From Myrica gale (taxonomy: Eukaryota; Streptophyta; Magnoliopsida; Fagales; Myricaceae), in NCBI GenBank assembly GCA_963930655.1, contig OZ005614.1, positions 1,302,001-1,366,000 on the forward strand: a stretch of DNA of 64,000 nt, in the 5' to 3' direction. This document shows, in pieces, positions 60,428 through 64,000 of this stretch. Within the stretch, counting starts at the first letter, position 1; every line of letters begins with the position of its first letter. The notes under the pieces were generated by a model that worked only from the letters and a program-made list of their open reading frames with translations, was not told where the DNA came from and searched no databases. Position numbers and translations under genes: made by a program.

Positions 60428-61383
60428 CACTATTTAACTATTTATTATTGTAATTAGATATGCGTATTTTTGTTTGCAGAGACCCTAGCTTTTACTTTTC
60501 CCCCTTTCCATCCGCAATCACAAATTACTCAAATCTTTTAGAAAGAGAAGCACAAATCGATAAGGGAGAAAGAAAAGCCGGATTATCAGTAGTCGAATTC
60601 TCCACGATCATTGAGGAAGGTGAGTGAATTCTGTCTGCATTTTGTAGTTCTAGGGTTTCGATTTTCGCTATTAATTCCTGTTAATTGTCGTCCTATCTGC
60701 GTTTGTTTTGGTGCCAATGAAGATTCGGGTTTCTGGCTTTTGTTTTTGTTTCGGAGCTTGATGTTCTCATCATGTTTAAGAAATAGGACCTTTTTTTTCT
60801 AGTTTTGTGGAATATCTGCTTGATGAGTTTCTTTGGATTTAAATTGGTTTGATTTACTTTATTTTATGGTATCTGAGCTTTGGATTGAGTAATTTTGCTG
60901 TAGATTGGGGGTTTCAGATTACTGTGTGGTTATCTTCTTCTAAATTCTGGTCTTTTCGGAAATCAATCTGCATGAAGTATCAACCGTTTAAAATTTTTGA
61001 TAGTCTTTTCTGGTGTTCTTCATGTTTATAATTTTTTATCGTATCTGATTTAGGTTTGTTGCACTTTTGGTTCTTTTTGAAACAAGATCGTTTTTTTCAG
61101 TTAACATATTATATATAGTTGTTCACATAAGTACCTAAATGGCTGATTTCTTCCAGACGAAAGACAAAAATCTTTCATTCAGTATTCGGAATTACATAGA
61201 CAGTAATGTTACTGCTCTTGGAGTTGTTGCTTTATTTGATGAAATTGGATCTAGGATAGAATTACTATTTTTTTTATTAGGATGTAATTATTTTGAATGA
61301 ATGAAGATATTTTCCTCTTCTTGTAACATCTAATTTATTGGTTTTCAGGTTGTGTAATTTTTATTTTCGTTAGCATTGCAATC

Positions 61384-62905
61384 ATGAGATTCAAAAAGAG
61401 AAGTGAAGTGGAGGTACTAAGAAAGAAAGAGGTGTCTACAGGCGAGTGGCGTTGTGCTAAGATAATATCAGGTAATGGACACACTTACTGCGTGATGTAT
61501 GAAGATTCTCACGGCGTGAGATGTGAGGTATTTTTGGAGAGAGTTCCAAGGAATGCCATTAGGCCTCGTCCTCCTTCGCCACGAAGTATGGAGAGTTGGG
61601 CAGTTGGAGATATTGTGGAAGTGTTTGATTGTGGTTCTTGGAAAATAGCTATGGTTTTGAAGGTTTTGGGTAGAGATAAGTATTTGACTAGGCTATTGGG
61701 ATGCTGTGAGGAGTTCATAGTTCACAGATCCAATATCAGGGTCCGTCAGTTCTGGCAAAATGATGAATGGTTTGTTATTGGAAAGGTGAGTTTCTATTTG
61801 TCTCTTTCTTGGGTTGGTTCTTGCTTTCCTTTTGCTTGGTCCCAGAGTGGATTCGATCTTGACTCCTAATTTACCTAACTAATGGGGTGCTAATTGTAAG
61901 ATGGCAAATGTTTGTTTTGTGATTACTAAAAAATTTGAACTTTTAATTTAGAAGCACACTGCCCTGATGGATGGCTTGGCCTTTTTTTTCTCAGGAACAA
62001 AGTGCCACTGACTTAGTATATGCTATCTGTGTCTTTGCGTTGATTGATTTTATGTTGGATCATGTTCACAGGGTTCAGGAAGCTATGAGATTGTGAAATC
62101 CCAGAAACCATCTAGCTTGAGCAGTCATGAGAAGACTTCTGAGTTTCGGCAATTCAATGCAAGAAGAAAGATGCTGGCAGGAAATAATTGTTTAGCTGCT
62201 CAAGACAATACTTGTTTCCAGGAGTCTCATATTGTCTCATTCAGAACACTGAAGAGATCATCCCCTTATTGCTCGTCTCGTACTGAAGCATATACCAGGA
62301 AAACGAGACGAATCCAGAAAGAGGGTGAGCGTCAAAGATTCATTTCAGGGTCCCCATCCCCGTTGCTGAAAAAGGTAGATGCTGTTGCTTACCCACGAGT
62401 GAATCTGGGTGAAACATACATGCATGCTTCCTCTAATAATCAAACAACGGGATATGTTGAATTGGAGAGGGGAAATCGTAGTGGTTCTAATTTGAGTATT
62501 CATGAAAGAAGTTCAGAAGATACTGGTTGTGGTAGTGTTCCTTCTTCTGTCGGTAGTTGTAGTGTTGTTAGTTACAGTCCAAATAAGTTGTCTGGTCATC
62601 TCTTATCAGGTCCAATTCAATATGCAGATACCCTTTGTAGCGATGCAGATTCCTCTAGTAATTGTGGAGATGAGGAAGGAAAATGTCCCCTTTCTCTGAA
62701 AGAGGATATAGCAACAAGAATCCATAGATTAGAGTTGCATGCATATCGCAGTACTCTAGGGGCAATATATGCTTCTGGGCCCTTAAGTTGGGAACAAGAA
62801 GCTCTATTAACTAATCTCCGCATTTCACTCAACATTTCAAATGATGAACATTTGATGGAGATAAGGAATCTAAAATCACCCGGATCTGGCCTTAATCTTA
62901 GTTAG
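61384..62905 (+). CDS. Agenet (plant Tudor-like) plus ENT domain protein
   Basis: Two coding exons, 61384-61785 and 62072-62905 (phase 0), giving 411 residues. The N-terminal part holds tandem Agenet/Tudor-like modules (KRSEVEVLRKKEVSTGEWRC with VMYEDSHG; then WAVGDIVEVFDCGSWKIAMV). The middle is Ser-rich and low complexity with a basic KTRRIQKEGERQR patch. The C-terminus contains an ENT domain (IHRLELHAYRSTLGAIYASG ... SWEQEALLTNLR). Agenet plus ENT is the layout of plant EMSY-like and Tudor-like chromatin readers, and it resembles Arabidopsis At4g32440 from memory. Likely nuclear. The start ATG is the first in the second leader exon. Confidence 0.92.
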
Positions 62906-64000
62906 CTGATAATCCAGGGATTTTGATCTCCTACAGAATAGTATATTCCAGGTGGCTTTAATGCCCTAACAACATTGTAAGAAGCAGGAGGAATGGTTAC
63001 ATTTTGTTCTTGGTGATTCACTCTGTACTTTGGAAATTATGTACGGAATATTGTTATACAGAAATGAATACTTTCAGGCTAATTGCACTGCTCTGTATTC
63101 CCCATTTTCCTTCTTCTTCTTCACACACACACACACACAAACAGCTATATATGGAAATCTATTTTTAGAGAGGATTTATGATATGTAATTATGTTGCAGC
63201 AAAGATATTGAATTTCTTTTTAGTCATTAGAAAGGTTTGGCTATATCTTTTACTGAAGTTCTTAGCTGCAATTCTTGATTTTGGAGATCTTGCAGACAGA
63301 GAAATAAGAAAGAGGGGGGGAAAAGAGAAGGTGCTGAGGAGCTTTCAAAAGCTAATCTTCTAATATCTGACTTTATGGATATGGGGATGACTAGTTGCAA
63401 TTATTGTTATCCCTCTCGCTCCTTGTATTGACATTCCAGTTCGCTTCCTTCTGGTGAAGTTATAAGATCAAGTGATTTGTCATCCACACGAGGGAGTAAA
63501 AAGAAAGTTATGTTTTGATCCATTTGTATAACCATTTTCCAGTACGGTTGCTTGGTTTCCTCCCCATTTAGCTCTTGGAGTTCTATTTCAAAAATGCTAT
63601 TCATGAATCCCCTGCTTTTTCCAGGGCCAGAGTTGGAGGCTTGATGGCCATCAGGGTGGGATCTTATTGGGTCGTATCAGAGATGGATCTGCAAGCTTTT
63701 GAGCTTTCTTTCCAATTGTGTTTTTTTATTACAGGCCAACACTATTATGAATCTCAGTGTCTTCTCCACTTGATCAAGCAGGTGATAGAAGAACGGTGAT
63801 ATTTATAGTGCCTTATTGCATCTGTGAGCCATCCTTCCAACCAACATTTTTAAGGTTTGGCTGTTCGAGGAACTGCTGACTCCTGGCTTTTTATCTCAGA
63901 AGAGCAAAAATGACTCGACTTGACTTTGTAGTAGCTGCTTTCCGCTTAAATTATGCCATGTTGGGTTGCAGACTGCATCAGATGTAGTGCCGGTTACGTT
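62906..64000 (+). other. 3' UTR of the Agenet gene and unresolved sequence
   Basis: The 3' UTR probably ends near 63080 after GAAATGAATACTTTC. Beyond it is a (CA)n run (63121-63138). The frame at 63575-63799 (FFITGQHYYESQCLLHLIKQ) is preceded by an acceptor-like TTTTTCCAG at 63617-63625 and might be an exon of a gene continuing beyond the window, but no motif supports it. Confidence 0.35.

Noticed and set aside
63575-63799. Possible exon of a further gene at the right edge
   Set aside because: There is an acceptor-like site before it but no recognisable domain and no in-phase partner inside the window.

Overview
This window is nuclear DNA of a flowering plant, almost certainly a eudicot and probably a woody one. 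It is AT-rich, with many spliced genes, GT-AG introns, dinucleotide microsatellites, small DNA-transposon relics, LINE fragments and a tRNA-derived SINE. I reconstructed the exons by hand from splice sites and reading phase. Every multi-exon model given with joins keeps phase across all of its junctions; untranslated ends are mostly inferred. The species cannot be fixed from the sequence.

Layout: (a) 1-3.3 kb holds the last two exons of a small plant membrane protein of unknown function; a roughly 1 kb near-palindrome sits in its last intron and a second long hairpin follows its stop codon. (b) 7.4-8.7 kb holds a minus-strand three-finger RanBP2-type zinc-finger gene. (c) 13.4-18.1 kb holds a plus-strand TSO1/CPP-type CXC transcription factor. 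(d) 18.8-23 kb holds a minus-strand acyl-protein-thioesterase-like serine hydrolase. (e) 23.8-31 kb is gene-poor, with a decayed hAT transposase, a 5'-truncated LINE with target-site duplications and an ARM-repeat pseudogene. (f) 31.4-33.5 kb holds a minus-strand cytochrome c oxidase subunit 5b gene with unusual lesions. (g) 33.6-35.2 kb holds a LINE remnant (zf-RVT plus RNase H). (h) 35.9-44.3 kb holds the minus-strand cyclophilin-RS gene CYP95. (i) 46.3-48.7 kb holds an intronless DYW-type PPR editing-factor gene (MEF8/MEF8S type) interrupted by one in-frame UAG. (j) 50.7-54.1 kb holds a SINE followed by tRNA methyltransferase DNMT2. (k) 54.8-57.5 kb holds an intronless P-class PPR gene. (l) 60.4-62.9 kb holds an Agenet/ENT (plant Tudor-like) gene.

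There is no operon logic here, but the gene content looks like two ancestral syntenic blocks. From memory, Arabidopsis has COX5b, the thioesterase and the RanBP2 zinc finger close together on chromosome 3 (At3g15640/15650/15680), and CYP95, the Tudor-like gene and MEF8S close together on chromosome 4 (At4g32420/32440/32450). Several genes share an organelle or RNA-processing theme (COX5b, two PPR proteins, CYP95, DNMT2, zinc finger).

Most worth a second look: two compensating frameshifts plus loss of a zinc-ligand cysteine in COX5b; the lone UAG in the MEF8S-like gene; a textbook U12-type intron in DNMT2 with a decoy U2-type acceptor; the SINE with 16-bp target duplications just upstream of DNMT2; two long intragenic hairpins; and a compact miRNA-precursor-like hairpin near 59.9 kb. 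I found no sign of a wholly new multi-gene system.
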